64,000 nucleotides of DNA from Bacteriovorax sp. Its GTDB lineage: Bacteria > Bdellovibrionota > Bacteriovoracia > Bacteriovoracales > Bacteriovoracaceae. The stretch is from positions 27,454 to 91,453 of the forward strand of contig JAQTTZ010000005.1 of NCBI GenBank assembly GCA_028710485.1, in the 5' to 3' direction. The notes under the pieces are model-generated. The model was not told where the DNA came from. It searched no databases and worked only from the letters and a program-made list of their open reading frames with translations. The first letter of the stretch is position 1; each line of letters opens with the position of its first letter. Positions 36,225 through 46,515 of the stretch are shown here, piece after piece. A program made the position numbers and the translations under genes.

Positions 36225-39200
36225 ATGTTGAAGGTTTTACCTACAAAGCCAGAAGACTTTCTTTTATCACTTCAGTCGACAGAACAGTCTGAATGGAAAA
36301 TTTACTTTTATAAAGATTTTTCTTCGCTTATAATTGATTCAAATAAAAACTTAAATTCTGACGTCTGGAGCGCTTTGGCGCCCTACTTAAAGCTATCTTC
36401 GACGGATTTTAGAGTCCAATTAACTATCCGTTCAACTCTCTTTTTAGTCGGGTTCTTTTTTAAAAATAAAGAAATTCGTTTTTTTACACCCAAACTTTCC
36501 CAAGAACTTTTTCTTCTTCAGCAAAGTGAGATTCTCGATCTCAACCTAGATACTATCAAAGATCTAAGAAAGCACACGGAAATGGCCGCAAGCTTACAAG
36601 TTAAGAGTTTTCCTTCGGTAATTGAATCTTTAATTGCGACCGAAGGCCTTCCTGATTTGTTCAATGACTCGCGCTTTACCAAAGTGGAAGAGCGTTCACA
36701 GGAAATTATTAAAAAACTTTTAACCAAGGTTAATGAATATCATCCTAGTTTATTTGAAGATATTACTGATTTTGGCTTGGGACTCACCGCCCAATATGCT
36801 CTTTTGCGTATTCATCTTTTAAAATTTTTAGCGATTTTGCCTTCACTTGATCACGATAAAAAAGGGGTAGAAGTTAAAAGAATTTTAGTTGAATCCCTTT
36901 CTCGCTTTTTAAAAGACAATGGGAAAGCGAGACGATTAAAAAAGAAAGGCCAAGAGAGATCTCTTCCCAGCAGATACACTCTGGGGATTAAAATATTTTA
37001 TTATTTGGCACTTATTTTTCCAGCATTTCCTCTTGCCAGTATCGTTAGGCGAAGTGTTCGTTTAATGGCGAAGCGTTTTATCGCGGGAGAGTCGATAGAA
37101 AAAGCTGATAAATCACTGAAGGGCCTAAGTTTGACCGGACGAGATGTAACTCTCGATCAGTTGGGTGAATTAGTTGTATCTGAGCGCGAAGCCGATCATT
37201 ACAAATCTGAAGTCTTAAAACTGGTGAATGGTTTTTCTTTACATGTAAAAAAAGGCGAAAAAAATATTGCCGGCATCAATCGTGCTCATGTTTCCATAAA
37301 AGTTTCAGCTCTTTGTTCGGATTTTAAGCCACATGCTCCCGACTATACCTATTCGCTTGTGGGCCCTCGTTTAAAAGAAATTTTATTAGCTGCACTTGCT
37401 GCTGATGTTTTTATTAATATCGATGCTGAACACTATCATTACCGAGATATCGTTTTCAAAATTTACAAACGTGTTCTTTTGGAAACTCCTGAACTGAGAG
37501 ATTATAAATCTACCGGGATTGTTATTCAGGCCTATCTCCGTGATGCTTCTAAGCATCTTCAGGATATTGTCGAACTAGCGCGCACACGCGGATTGATGAT
37601 GCCTGTTCGCCTGGTGAAAGGCGCTTATTGGGATGCTGAAACAGTTGAAGCTGATGCTCATAGTTTCAATGCTCCTCAATTTTTAAATAAAGAAGAGACA
37701 GATATTCATTTCAGGCAATTAATCGTCAAAATTTATGAAGCCCATCCACACTTAAAATTGGCATTGGCCTCTCATAATTTTTCTGATCATGCATTTGCGG
37801 AAGCAACGAAAGAAATTCTTTATCCTGAAGTCGGAGAGATTGAGCACCAGTGTTTGCATATGACCTATGAAGCACTCTCAACTGCACTGGCAAAAATGAA
37901 ATGGGCGACAAGAAATTATGTTCCGGTGGGAAGTCTTCTCGTTGGAATGGCCTACTTAGTAAGACGTATTATGGAAAACTCTTCACAGGTTGGAGTTCTT
38001 ACTATTATGCGTTCTCATAAGAAGCATCAAACCCTTCAATCTCCTTATTCTATACATAAAAAGAAAAAAAATGATGGAAATCTTGTCTATGATCTCTCTG
38101 TTTCAAAATTAGAAGACGAATTTTTTAATGTTACGCCACTTAGACTTTATCTCGATGATGAAAGAATCTGGATGGAAAAGGCCCTAGCATCGTTTGAGAA
38201 AAATGATTTAAACAAAGAGTATCAAAATAATTTTGAAATGACCGGCGATTGGACATCAATTATTTCTAGCTCAAGCCCTGAGATTATTGTCGGAAAAATT
38301 CGTTTTGCTAACTTGGATGATGCTGAGCGGGCCTTGGTTAGCATTGATGTTAGTTATAATAATGGACAATGGGCCAATACCAAATGGCCGTTTAGAACGG
38401 CGATGCTGGTTAAGGCCGCAGGTCTGATGCTTGCTAAAAGAAATGAACTTTCCGCGCTTATTGTTTATGAAGCTGGTAAATCAGTAATTGAAGCTTTAGC
38501 CGATGTTGACGAGGCCATCGATTTTTTAAATTTTTACGCCCGCACAGAGGCTTACCTTCAAAGAAATCTTACTGACCTAACTTCAAGGGGGCCAGCTGCT
38601 GTTATCTCTCCTTGGAATTTTCCCATCGCTATTCCTTGCGGGATGGTGGCGAGTGCATTGGTCGCAGGAAATACTGTTATTTTAAAATCTGCCGAGCAAA
38701 CTCCTCTGATCACCCAACTCTTAGTTGATCTTCTGCATGAAGCTGGAGTTCCTAAAGATGTCTTAATTCATCTTCCTGGAAATGGAGAGACTGTTGGAGA
38801 TTTTCTGGTTCGAGATGAACGCATTTCGACAATTGTCTTCACTGGTTCTAAACCAGTAGGAACTTATATTGCTTCTATGATTAGAAAAAGAATGTACAAA
38901 AATAAACTAACTGAAAAAACTTATCCTGCTCGGGCCATCACTGAAATGGGTGGAAAAAATGCGGTTATAGTAACTCAGAATGCCGAATTAGATGAAACTG
39001 TCTCTGGAATTCTTTATTCTGCTTTTGGACATGCGGGACAAAAGTGTTCTGCTTGCTCGAGAGTTATTGTTCATAACTCGCTAAAGGCCAGATTAATTGA
39101 AAGATTAAAAGAAGCGAGTTCAGATTTAAAAGTCGGAGAGTCTTTTAAATTTGATACGACAGTGAATCCAGTTATTACTAAAGAAGACCAGGCTCGATTG

Positions 39201-40406
39201 CGCGAAAGTGCATTCCTGGCAGGCAAAGAGGCCATAAATCACGGAGGAAGTGTTGTATTAGATCGTTCAAATGATGACCTCCCAGGATTTTGTGTCGGAC
39301 CTGTCTTGATTGAACTTCCTTATGATCGAGCATTTGATCGTCAAAGTTATGCTCAACGGGAGCTCTTTGGGCCAGTTGTTCATATCATGGGATTTAATAC
39401 TTTAGATGAAGCTGCAAAACTTTATAACAGTACCGACTATGCTTTAACTGGTGGTATTTTTAGTCAATCACAAAATGATATTGATTATCTTTTAACTAAA
39501 CTTGAATCTGGAAATATTTATGTTAACCGCACAATCACTGGTGCGCGAGTGGCAATAGAACCCTTTGGTGGATTTAAACTTTCTGGTTCGGGACCAAAGG
39601 CCGGCGGGCGCCATTATGTTTTGGCCCTCCATCAGGTTTATGAAAAAACTTTTGAAAAATCTCAAACTCAACCTTCTTACTCTGTTGATGAGGGAACGGA
39701 TAGTCACTTTGATCTTGCTCGCCCTTCAAAATTATCAATAAGTTCTAGGAAGGATCGTATTGAAAAATTTCTTGATCAATTTATTTCTAATTTTGAAACT
39801 CACTATCAAGGAATTTACGGAAACTACAAAGAACCACTTCGCGATTATAAAAAATGGTTAAGTAAAAACTTTATTGGTTTTATGGAAAATAAGCACAAAA
39901 ACCGTGTAATCCCAGGTCAGTTAAGTTTTAACGATTATAATCTTTATTCTGAGCACGCTATTTTAATTGCGACAACAGATAAACCTGAGTTAAAGACTTT
40001 GATACAAATTTTTTCATGTCTCTCAGTTGGGACAGGACTTACTGTACTGGCAAGAAATAAAATTTCTTTTCAATGGTGGATGAGTCTTAGAGATGTTTTT
40101 TATCAAGCAGGATTTTCTAAAGAAAACTTGGATGTTAGACTCGTGAGTTCAAAAGATTTAAAACGCTCCCTAAATTCGGCCAAGCTTTCAGTAATCATTT
40201 ATGACGGTATCTTGAGTGATTATAACATACATGTAGGAAGTCAATTAGATGATGGAAAAAATGATCTACGTATAAAGCATATTTTGACCACTGTGGATAA
40301 TTTAAAAGCCAACGATTTTTATCATCAGACCATGAATTATATATGGGTCAGATCTCTGGCGGTGAATACAATGAGACATGGAGCACCTTTGGATTTGGAA
40401 CTCTAG
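36225..40406 (+). CDS. putA: Bifunctional proline dehydrogenase / P5C dehydrogenase PutA
   Basis: 1393 residues. Proline dehydrogenase region roughly residues 330-640 (VKGAYWDAE at about 465, ASHNF). Aldehyde dehydrogenase region roughly 680-1150: ISPWNFPIAIPCG near 792, ITEMGGKNAVIV, catalytic Cys941 in GQKCSACSR, FGGFKLSGSGPKAGG. The N-terminal 300 residues and the C-terminal 240 are extra, as in long type B/C PutAs where the C-terminal domain is a structural ALDH-like cap. It lacks a recognisable N-terminal ribbon-helix-helix DNA-binding domain. Oxidises proline to glutamate. A GGGGG site precedes the ATG. proC follows 15 bases later. Confidence 0.96.
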   Translation: MLKVLPTKPEDFLLSLQSTEQSEWKIYFYKDFSSLIIDSNKNLNSDVWSALAPYLKLSSTDFRVQLTIRSTLFLVGFFFKNKEIRFFTPKLSQELFLLQQSEILDLNLDTIKDLRKHTEMAASLQVKSFPSVIESLIATEGLPDLFNDSRFTKVEERSQEIIKKLLTKVNEYHPSLFEDITDFGLGLTAQYALLRIHLLKFLAILPSLDHDKKGVEVKRILVESLSRFLKDNGKARRLKKKGQERSLPSRYTLGIKIFYYLALIFPAFPLASIVRRSVRLMAKRFIAGESIEKADKSLKGLSLTGRDVTLDQLGELVVSEREADHYKSEVLKLVNGFSLHVKKGEKNIAGINRAHVSIKVSALCSDFKPHAPDYTYSLVGPRLKEILLAALAADVFINIDAEHYHYRDIVFKIYKRVLLETPELRDYKSTGIVIQAYLRDASKHLQDIVELARTRGLMMPVRLVKGAYWDAETVEADAHSFNAPQFLNKEETDIHFRQLIVKIYEAHPHLKLALASHNFSDHAFAEATKEILYPEVGEIEHQCLHMTYEALSTALAKMKWATRNYVPVGSLLVGMAYLVRRIMENSSQVGVLTIMRSHKKHQTLQSPYSIHKKKKNDGNLVYDLSVSKLEDEFFNVTPLRLYLDDERIWMEKALASFEKNDLNKEYQNNFEMTGDWTSIISSSSPEIIVGKIRFANLDDAERALVSIDVSYNNGQWANTKWPFRTAMLVKAAGLMLAKRNELSALIVYEAGKSVIEALADVDEAIDFLNFYARTEAYLQRNLTDLTSRGPAAVISPWNFPIAIPCGMVASALVAGNTVILKSAEQTPLITQLLVDLLHEAGVPKDVLIHLPGNGETVGDFLVRDERISTIVFTGSKPVGTYIASMIRKRMYKNKLTEKTYPARAITEMGGKNAVIVTQNAELDETVSGILYSAFGHAGQKCSACSRVIVHNSLKARLIERLKEASSDLKVGESFKFDTTVNPVITKEDQARLRESAFLAGKEAINHGGSVVLDRSNDDLPGFCVGPVLIELPYDRAFDRQSYAQRELFGPVVHIMGFNTLDEAAKLYNSTDYALTGGIFSQSQNDIDYLLTKLESGNIYVNRTITGARVAIEPFGGFKLSGSGPKAGGRHYVLALHQVYEKTFEKSQTQPSYSVDEGTDSHFDLARPSKLSISSRKDRIEKFLDQFISNFETHYQGIYGNYKEPLRDYKKWLSKNFIGFMENKHKNRVIPGQLSFNDYNLYSEHAILIATTDKPELKTLIQIFSCLSVGTGLTVLARNKISFQWWMSLRDVFYQAGFSKENLDVRLVSSKDLKRSLNSAKLSVIIYDGILSDYNIHVGSQLDDGKNDLRIKHILTTVDNLKANDFYHQTMNYIWVRSLAVNTMRHGAPLDLEL

Positions 40407-40421
40407 ATTATTAGGATTATT

Positions 40422-41222
40422 ATGATAAGTATGAAGATTGGAGTTTTTGGTTGTGGAAATATGGGAAGTGCTCTTGTTTTAGGAATGAAAGCTCGATTTC
40501 CTAATGCAGAGTTTTTTCTTTTCACTCCAAGTAAGTTGAAGGCCCAAGAACTGGCAGTCAGAGTCGGTGGGTCTTGTCTTGATTTGATTTCCGATATGCC
40601 TCGTGATCTTGATTGGTATTTACTGGCATTTAAACCTCAAGGCCTAGACGAATTCCAATTTGATTTTGCCCCAAATTCAAAAATTATTTCAATTTTAGCA
40701 GGAGTAAAGACTTCTAAGTTAGTTGAAAAATTTTGCTCAGCTAAAATTGCTCGTTTGATGCCCAATACTCCTTCTGCTTTAGGTCTTGGATGCAACCTTC
40801 TTTTTTTAAATTCTCATTTTAATCAAATCGAAGAACAAGAAATAAGTTTATTATTAAGTGCAGCCGGAAAACTTTTTGCAATGAAGACCGAGGAAGATTT
40901 AGATTTAACGACGGCATTTAGTGGCTCTGGGCCAGCGTTGATTTTTGAATTGGCGAGAATCTTTGAAGTTGAACTTACTCGCATGACAAATGGACGGGTG
41001 CCTGCAAAAGAAATAGTGTCACAAACGTTTTTTGGAAGTGCGGCCTTAATGAATGCTGCTTCAAATGTTGACACAAGTTATGAAGAGCTTCGGACCCAAG
41101 TGACTTCCAAAAAGGGAGTGACTTATGAGGCGCTAGAAGTTTTGAAAAAGAATAATCTTCAAGATGTTTTTTCCAAAGCTTTTGAAGCTGCTTATAAACG
41201 AACTATAGAACTTTCAAAGTAA
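40422..41222 (+). CDS. proC: Pyrroline-5-carboxylate reductase ProC
   Basis: 266 residues. NAD(P)-binding GVFGCGNMGSAL at the N-terminus, RLMPNTPSALGLG and SGSGPALIFEL segments, and a C-terminal VTSKKGVTYEALE, all typical. Reduces P5C to proline, the reverse of the first PutA step. It is in the putA operon (AGGA five bases before ATG) and the thioesterase gene follows it closely. Confidence 0.95.
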   Translation: MISMKIGVFGCGNMGSALVLGMKARFPNAEFFLFTPSKLKAQELAVRVGGSCLDLISDMPRDLDWYLLAFKPQGLDEFQFDFAPNSKIISILAGVKTSKLVEKFCSAKIARLMPNTPSALGLGCNLLFLNSHFNQIEEQEISLLLSAAGKLFAMKTEEDLDLTTAFSGSGPALIFELARIFEVELTRMTNGRVPAKEIVSQTFFGSAALMNAASNVDTSYEELRTQVTSKKGVTYEALEVLKKNNLQDVFSKAFEAAYKRTIELSK

Positions 41223-41231
41223 GGATTGAAT

Positions 41232-41729
41232 ATGCTTAAAGATCTTATTATAAAAAATATTCCTAAAAAAATCCAAGATACCCTTTATGTAAGATTTTTT
41301 GGATTAACAAAAGTCCCTTTAATTTTTTTTGTGAGTCCATCTGTTGTTCGTTTAGACGACGAACAATGTATTGTTAAAATTCCTCTTAATCGTCGGACAA
41401 AAAATCATCTTAATTCGATGTATTTTGGAGTTCTTGCAACCGGTGCTGATCTCGCAGGCGGACTGGTGGCGATGAAAGAAATTTCTGAATCTAAGAAAAG
41501 AGTGGCACTTTCGTTTAAGGATTTTCATGCCGAATTTTTAAAACGGGCCGAAGGGGATGTTCACTTCATTTGCACTCAAATTCCAGAGATCAAAAAATTT
41601 GTGAGCGAAGTTATTGCCAGTGGTGAACGTATGAATTTTCCCGTTCATATTGATGCTATCGTTCCGAGTGAAGGAACTGAAGCTGTGGCGAAGTTTATAT
41701 TAACCTTGTCTTTAAAGCTAAAAAAATAA
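41232..41729 (+). CDS. DUF4442 hotdog-fold protein (putative thioesterase)
   Basis: 165 residues from ATG 41232 with AAGGA six bases before it. TKNHLNSMYFGVLATGADLAGGLVAM is the DUF4442 helix-and-turn with the conserved Asn/His pair, fitting acyl-CoA thioesterase-like folds. Overlaps nothing but its stop abuts the stop of the minus-strand NIF3 gene. Confidence 0.82.
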   Translation: MLKDLIIKNIPKKIQDTLYVRFFGLTKVPLIFFVSPSVVRLDDEQCIVKIPLNRRTKNHLNSMYFGVLATGADLAGGLVAMKEISESKKRVALSFKDFHAEFLKRAEGDVHFICTQIPEIKKFVSEVIASGERMNFPVHIDAIVPSEGTEAVAKFILTLSLKLKK

Positions 41730-42497
41730 TTAGGCAGGGTTTTCAGAATCCAGAAACTCGCACTCAAGAGTAGGAAATTCTTTTTGAATTAATTTCATAA
41801 GAGATTGGATGCCTAATTTTTCTGTAGCATGATGCCCGCCTGCAAACATATGGATACCTGACTCACGAGATTCATGGTAGTCGTGTTCACTCATTTCACC
41901 AGTTATATATCCATCAATACCAAGCTTTTCGGCCTCTCGCCATTGTGAGTTCGCTCCACCAGTGATGATTCCGATAGATTTAATATCTCCTGAAGTGAGT
42001 AGAGGATTTGAGTAGAGGATGGGGTGCTGAAGTTTTTCCGAAAGAATTATTTTTAAGTCAGAAGAATGAATTGGTTTTTCAAATTCTCCTCTTATTCCCG
42101 TACTAACTCCTTTATACATCCCAAATGAAGAAAGATTAGTAAGCCCAATTAGTCGAGCAAGGGCAGCTGCATTTCCTATTTCAATATGACCATCTAATGG
42201 AAGGTGATATCCAAAAAGATTTATTTCATTTTTTATTAAGGGGAATAGTCTTTTAGCAAAAGGTCCTGTTAGTGTGCGTGTGCCATGAAATTTCCAGAAT
42301 ACTCCATGGTGTACGATCAAAGCACAGGCATTATTAAGAGCAGCATATTCGGTTGATTCACGCGTGGCAGAGACTGCAAAAATTATTTTTCTTATAGTCG
42401 AACGGCCTTCAATTTGAAGGCCGTTGGGACAATAATCATCAAATAATTCAGGAGTAAGTAGATTTTTTAAAAAAAGTTCGAGTTCACTTGTTTTCAT
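41730..42497 (-). CDS. NIF3 family dinuclear metal protein
   Basis: 255 residues of the Nif3/YbgI family (often listed as GTP cyclohydrolase 1 type 2). Metal ligands: the His pair in LIVHHGVFW, Asp in YHLPLDGH, and the late AGGHHATEK with ITGEMSEHDYHE. The family is conserved but its reaction is not settled. Cotranscribed with, and downstream of, the TPR protein. Confidence 0.92.
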   Translation of the reverse strand: MKTSELELFLKNLLTPELFDDYCPNGLQIEGRSTIRKIIFAVSATRESTEYAALNNACALIVHHGVFWKFHGTRTLTGPFAKRLFPLIKNEINLFGYHLPLDGHIEIGNAAALARLIGLTNLSSFGMYKGVSTGIRGEFEKPIHSSDLKIILSEKLQHPILYSNPLLTSGDIKSIGIITGGANSQWREAEKLGIDGYITGEMSEHDYHESRESGIHMFAGGHHATEKLGIQSLMKLIQKEFPTLECEFLDSENPA

Positions 42498-42512
42498 TTA
42501 ATTTTCGAAGTC

Positions 42513-43565
42513 CTACATTTGATGAGGTGGCTGAGTTTCGTTGTCCAAATTATTTCTCAGTTTTGCCACTGTCTCATGCAATTCTTGGTGATGAGGCGCT
42601 AGAGTCAAAGCAAGTGAAAATTCTTTAAGACCTTCTTCATATTGTTTTAAAAGAACATAAGCTCTTCCCGCATTGATATAAGGGTATTCACGGTTTTGGT
42701 AGTTTTGAGCTCTTTTGGCAAGCTCAAACCAACGAAGGCTCTCGCGAACTTGACCTTCATTTAAAATATAATTTCCAAAATCATTATAGGCCGGACCATA
42801 TTGAGTGTCTTTTTGAATAGCTTTCATGCAATAAGCTTTGGCCTTTGTGATGTTGTCTAGAAGTGAGTAAGTCCAAGCGATCAGTGTGAGAACCTCGGCG
42901 CTGTCTTTATAATTTCTGGCCTTATAGAAATTGGCCTTGGCCTCTTGGTAATTTTTCTGTGCAATATAATAATGACCACGGTGAATATAGTAATCGTATT
43001 TTTCTTCGCGCTTTATATCCAGGAAAGCAATAGGGGATTTAATCACTGACTCAACATGGGATAATTCGCGTACATTTTTTTCATCTAAGTAAAAAAGTGG
43101 AGCAGAAAAAGTTTCCTCTAAATTTGATCCTTTGATCATAGGAATATTTTCAATCTCAGTTAAACCAGTGCGTGGAAGTTGAATTTCGAGAGATGTGCTC
43201 TCAATGATAAAGTTGTGAATTTCAAAGGCATTTCTATATAGAAGGTTAATATACTCAATTACATTTTTGTCTGCTTTGTCGCTTTTTAATGGAAGCTTGA
43301 TTAGAGACTCAATGAAATTGTGAAAAAACTTAATATGACTTTTAAATTTCGACGTTTCAAAAATATAATCTTCACTTTCAAAATTCATCTCATTAAAGTG
43401 TTTGCTAAAAAAATTTGCAGTATCCTGACACAGTTTTTGAATCTGCATTTTTCCACGAGGAGTCAGATGAATCTTTTCTAATTCAGTAAACGCAAAGAGA
43501 AGGCGATCAAGGTAACCAGTGGCCGTATAAAATTCAGCGAGGAGCAACGAATTAATTGATTCCAT
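42513..43565 (-). CDS. TPR-repeat protein
   Basis: 350 residues. The second half (about residues 200-340) holds at least four tetratricopeptide repeats (for example AKANFYKARNYKDSAEVLTLIAW, AYCMKAIQKDTQYGPAYNDFG, YPYINAGRAYVLLKQYEEGL). The first half is helical without clear motif. No signal peptide, so a cytoplasmic scaffold is likely. AAGGA precedes the ATG. Confidence 0.85.
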   Translation of the reverse strand: MESINSLLLAEFYTATGYLDRLLFAFTELEKIHLTPRGKMQIQKLCQDTANFFSKHFNEMNFESEDYIFETSKFKSHIKFFHNFIESLIKLPLKSDKADKNVIEYINLLYRNAFEIHNFIIESTSLEIQLPRTGLTEIENIPMIKGSNLEETFSAPLFYLDEKNVRELSHVESVIKSPIAFLDIKREEKYDYYIHRGHYYIAQKNYQEAKANFYKARNYKDSAEVLTLIAWTYSLLDNITKAKAYCMKAIQKDTQYGPAYNDFGNYILNEGQVRESLRWFELAKRAQNYQNREYPYINAGRAYVLLKQYEEGLKEFSLALTLAPHHQELHETVAKLRNNLDNETQPPHQM

Positions 43566-43627
43566 ACGATCTTCCTTGATTTTGAGTTTTACTCATAAGG
43601 GCATTCATCTTGAAAACCCTTAACTTA

Positions 43628-43657
43628 ATTCTAGATCAGTGTGATTTTCTTTTTCAA
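43628..43657 (-). promoter_or_regulatory. Sigma-70-like promoter of the TPR-NIF3 unit
   Basis: Minus-strand TTGAAA (43657-43652), 18-base spacer, TAGAAT (43633-43628), about 60 nt of leader. The remaining 310-base gap 43566-43875 also contains a run of seven G (43833-43839) and no recognisable gene or clear terminator. Confidence 0.5.
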
Positions 43658-43875
43658 TTCTTTTCTGCTTCATAGCAGTTAATAATGGTTATTTTCTTAA
43701 TATATAGTCTTATTCATGGAAGTGTTTGTAATAAGTTCATGCTTGAAGGTGGGACTGCAATATTTGACTATGACATCTTCTAACTTTTTTCAGTCTTTTG
43801 TTTACATTTCTCCAAAAAGACAGCCTCGAAAAGGGGGGGCGAGTTTTATATTTTTTTAGAAAATTTAAACACTGA

Positions 43876-45870
43876 TTATTTTGTCATTTCATATTCTATA
43901 AGTCGTTTATCATTATTAACATTTGTATAGCGCTTGGAGATCATTTCAAAAAGGTTGTCAGCTTTATTTCCAACTTTTGAGGAGGCAGGACTTCTTCCTG
44001 GGAAATCTAATGAACCAGATTTGTTACCATCCTTATTAAAAAGTTTTCCAAACGGATTACTATCGTCTTTCGCAGTTGATTTTCCTTTGATTCCGTAACC
44101 ACCCATCATTGAAAGTGTTCCTGAACCACCACCATAACTTGGAGCTTTTCCTGCAATCGCTGAAGAGACACCTCCTGCTTGTTGACCTGCCGGAGCACCA
44201 CCGCCACCGCCACCGCTTCCGCCGCCACCGCTTCCACCGCCACCGCCACCTGCGGCAGGAGCGGTCCCTTTAGTGACAGTTGCTTTGGCCGCCGTGTCCA
44301 TAAGTCCACCCTTTTGTTGAGCGGCCGAAATTACACTTCCTGCTCCAGTGATACTATTTCTTGTCGTCGGATTTACAGCATTTGGTGTTCCTGTTGTCCC
44401 ATCGAGAGTAGGAATATTATTAGCGTAAACTGTTCCTGTTCCGCCTTCTCCAAAAGTGATTACGTTATCTCCCATGGCATCGAAGGTTCTTTCTAGACCA
44501 CCAGTTAAACATTTTGCGTCTCCTGGATTTTGCTGACAATAAGTAGTCTGTAGATTATCAGCAGCAGGAGCAAGTGGATCAATTGGTTTGAATGCATCTA
44601 TTTTTGCAATAGCATTGTCGATGTCTCCAGCTCGTTTTGCCATCAGGCCTGCCATCACTGCATCAGTGGCAACATTAATACCAACAGCTGCTAGTTTTGC
44701 TTTCATTTTTTCTCTTGCTTGTTGGTTCATCAAGAATCCAAAATCTTGTTGTCGTGAAACCGCGGTGTCACATCCAGCAGTATCAGGTAGACCACCGGCA
44801 GGACTCATTGTTTTATATTTTTGACATTTTGCTTTTAAGTCATCACCGGTAGGTAATTGTGAATAAAAATTCGCTAGTGCTGCAAGCTTTGTCGCATCAA
44901 GCGCCGCTCTTTGGGTCATTATATCTTCTTGTCCTTTTACCCCAGTTTTAAGTGCTTTTAATCCGGCAGTTGCACTGTCAGTACTACTTGTTGCTTCCAT
45001 TTGGGCAGTCATCGCTTTATCTTTGTAATATAAATCTTGTCCGGTTTGTATAGCTCCTTGAGCAGCATCCATGATGTCGCTATTTTCAACAAACTTTACA
45101 CATGCTTCATAATCGAGAGTCGAAATACCAACTCCTTTACAAGTAATCGCTGGATTTCCACCTTTTTGATCTTTTGTCACAACATGCTCTGAATTTTCAA
45201 AATCGCGTTCAAAAGCTGAAATTAAATAAGCGGCACCGTCACACTGAGACGCCAATGCTGTCATATCTGCACATGCTCTCTCTTTTGCTTCAGCTTCTGG
45301 ATTTGTTTTTTCACTATTGTTACAAGCTTTTTCTATACATTCATCGCTTGCAGCAACAAAATCATTCCATTCTATACGTTGTGCCCTTTGACCATCCTTA
45401 TAAAGATATCTCATGTTATTGCCAGAGAGCTTAACACATTTTTTCATCATATTATTGCTATCACCATCTTGATTTTCATTTTTACCAGTTTTAATTAAAG
45501 GTTGTATTTTGGACCTTATGCCCGCTTTAGTTGTTTCACATGCAGTTGCACCATCTTTTTTATCAGCTTCTTGCTGCTCACTATCTTTTGTCGCATTATC
45601 TGCACTCTCACTAATTTTTTTTAAGCCGGATTTAGCAAGCACGAGTTGTTGACGAAAATCCTTACACTGATCGGTGTCAGGAACTCTTGGGTCACATCTG
45701 GCCACATTACCTTCAGCATTGGTGACGACTTCTTCAGCAGCAGCACGTGCTTTCTGATTTGCATTTTTAATAATTAAAGCGTCATTCGCAGCACCTGCGA
45801 AAGCAGACTCTTCGCCTTGATAAAAAGAAACTAAGACAATTAACAATAATATTTTTTTCATAATTTTCAT
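43876..45870 (-). CDS. Large secreted Cys-rich protein with Gly-rich linker and C-terminal motif
   Basis: 664 residues from ATG 45870 (an in-frame TTG at 45882 and ATG 45861 are alternatives). Signal peptide MKKILLLIVLVSFYQ. The middle holds at least 15 cysteines in a helical, charged context, implying disulfides. Residues about 545-585 are a Gly/Ser/Ala low-complexity linker. The C-terminus ends with a short conserved-looking element, NLFEMISKRYTNVNNDKRL, which is also found in the neighbour at 46512. Function unknown. Confidence 0.75.
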   Translation of the reverse strand: MKIMKKILLLIVLVSFYQGEESAFAGAANDALIIKNANQKARAAAEEVVTNAEGNVARCDPRVPDTDQCKDFRQQLVLAKSGLKKISESADNATKDSEQQEADKKDGATACETTKAGIRSKIQPLIKTGKNENQDGDSNNMMKKCVKLSGNNMRYLYKDGQRAQRIEWNDFVAASDECIEKACNNSEKTNPEAEAKERACADMTALASQCDGAAYLISAFERDFENSEHVVTKDQKGGNPAITCKGVGISTLDYEACVKFVENSDIMDAAQGAIQTGQDLYYKDKAMTAQMEATSSTDSATAGLKALKTGVKGQEDIMTQRAALDATKLAALANFYSQLPTGDDLKAKCQKYKTMSPAGGLPDTAGCDTAVSRQQDFGFLMNQQAREKMKAKLAAVGINVATDAVMAGLMAKRAGDIDNAIAKIDAFKPIDPLAPAADNLQTTYCQQNPGDAKCLTGGLERTFDAMGDNVITFGEGGTGTVYANNIPTLDGTTGTPNAVNPTTRNSITGAGSVISAAQQKGGLMDTAAKATVTKGTAPAAGGGGGGSGGGGSGGGGGGAPAGQQAGGVSSAIAGKAPSYGGGSGTLSMMGGYGIKGKSTAKDDSNPFGKLFNKDGNKSGSLDFPGRSPASSKVGNKADNLFEMISKRYTNVNNDKRLIEYEMTK

Positions 45871-46086
45871 AAATTTACCCAATTTCCAAATAGGATTCTC
45901 TCCTAATTATATGCCTTCTCATCGGTATCCTATGAATCTTCCTTGAGGGAAATGCTCAAGTAGACGTTATTCCCAAATAAGCCCTTGGAATTATTTATCC
46001 AATCATTTAAAGTAGTACTAAATTTCCATGATGAAATTGCCACCTTTAATTGGCAAAAATTCATTTTTATTGAGAGAGCTAGTTTT

Positions 46087-46515
46087 ATGAGCAACCCAAT
46101 TTACGAATACGATTTAACAATTCTAGAACACCATCTCGATACTTTTGGACACGTGAATAACGCCGTCTATTTAACTCTCTACGAAGAGGCCCGCTGGGAT
46201 TTCATCACCAAAAATGGTTTGGGTATAAAAGAAATTTTTGCTTCAAAAATAGGACCGGTTCTTCTCGATCTTAATCTCACATTTAAAAGTGAACTCAATA
46301 ACCGCGAAAAAATTAAAATCGTTTCTCAGGCCCGCCCGGAAATGAGAAATAAATTTGTGATGGTTCTCGATCAGAAAATTTTAAAAGAGAGTGGGAAAGT
46401 GGCCTCAACTATTACATTGTCTGTGGGGCTAATGGATTTGGAACTTAGAAAATTAATAGCACCTACACCCGATTGGCTTAAGGCCTTGGGTCTTGAAGAA
46501 TTCCAAGGGCCTTAG
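46087..46515 (+). CDS. Acyl-CoA thioesterase, 4HBT family
   Basis: 142 residues from ATG 46087 (GAGAG upstream). DTFGHVNNAVYLTLYEEARWDF is the hotdog-fold active-site helix with its catalytic Asp/His/Asn; similar to YbgC-like enzymes. It is set alone, antisense to the secreted-protein genes on either side, and its stop overlaps the stop of the next minus-strand gene by four bases. Confidence 0.93.
   Translation: MSNPIYEYDLTILEHHLDTFGHVNNAVYLTLYEEARWDFITKNGLGIKEIFASKIGPVLLDLNLTFKSELNNREKIKIVSQARPEMRNKFVMVLDQKILKESGKVASTITLSVGLMDLELRKLIAPTPDWLKALGLEEFQGP

Noticed and set aside
43833..43839. Run of seven G in the gap after the Gly-rich protein gene
   Set aside because: A single homopolymer with no gene or promoter attached; phase variation cannot be argued from it.
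44179..44496. Plus-strand frame opposite the Gly-rich linker
   Set aside because: Its Thr/Ala repeat is the complement of GGT/GGC codons; shadow of the real gene.
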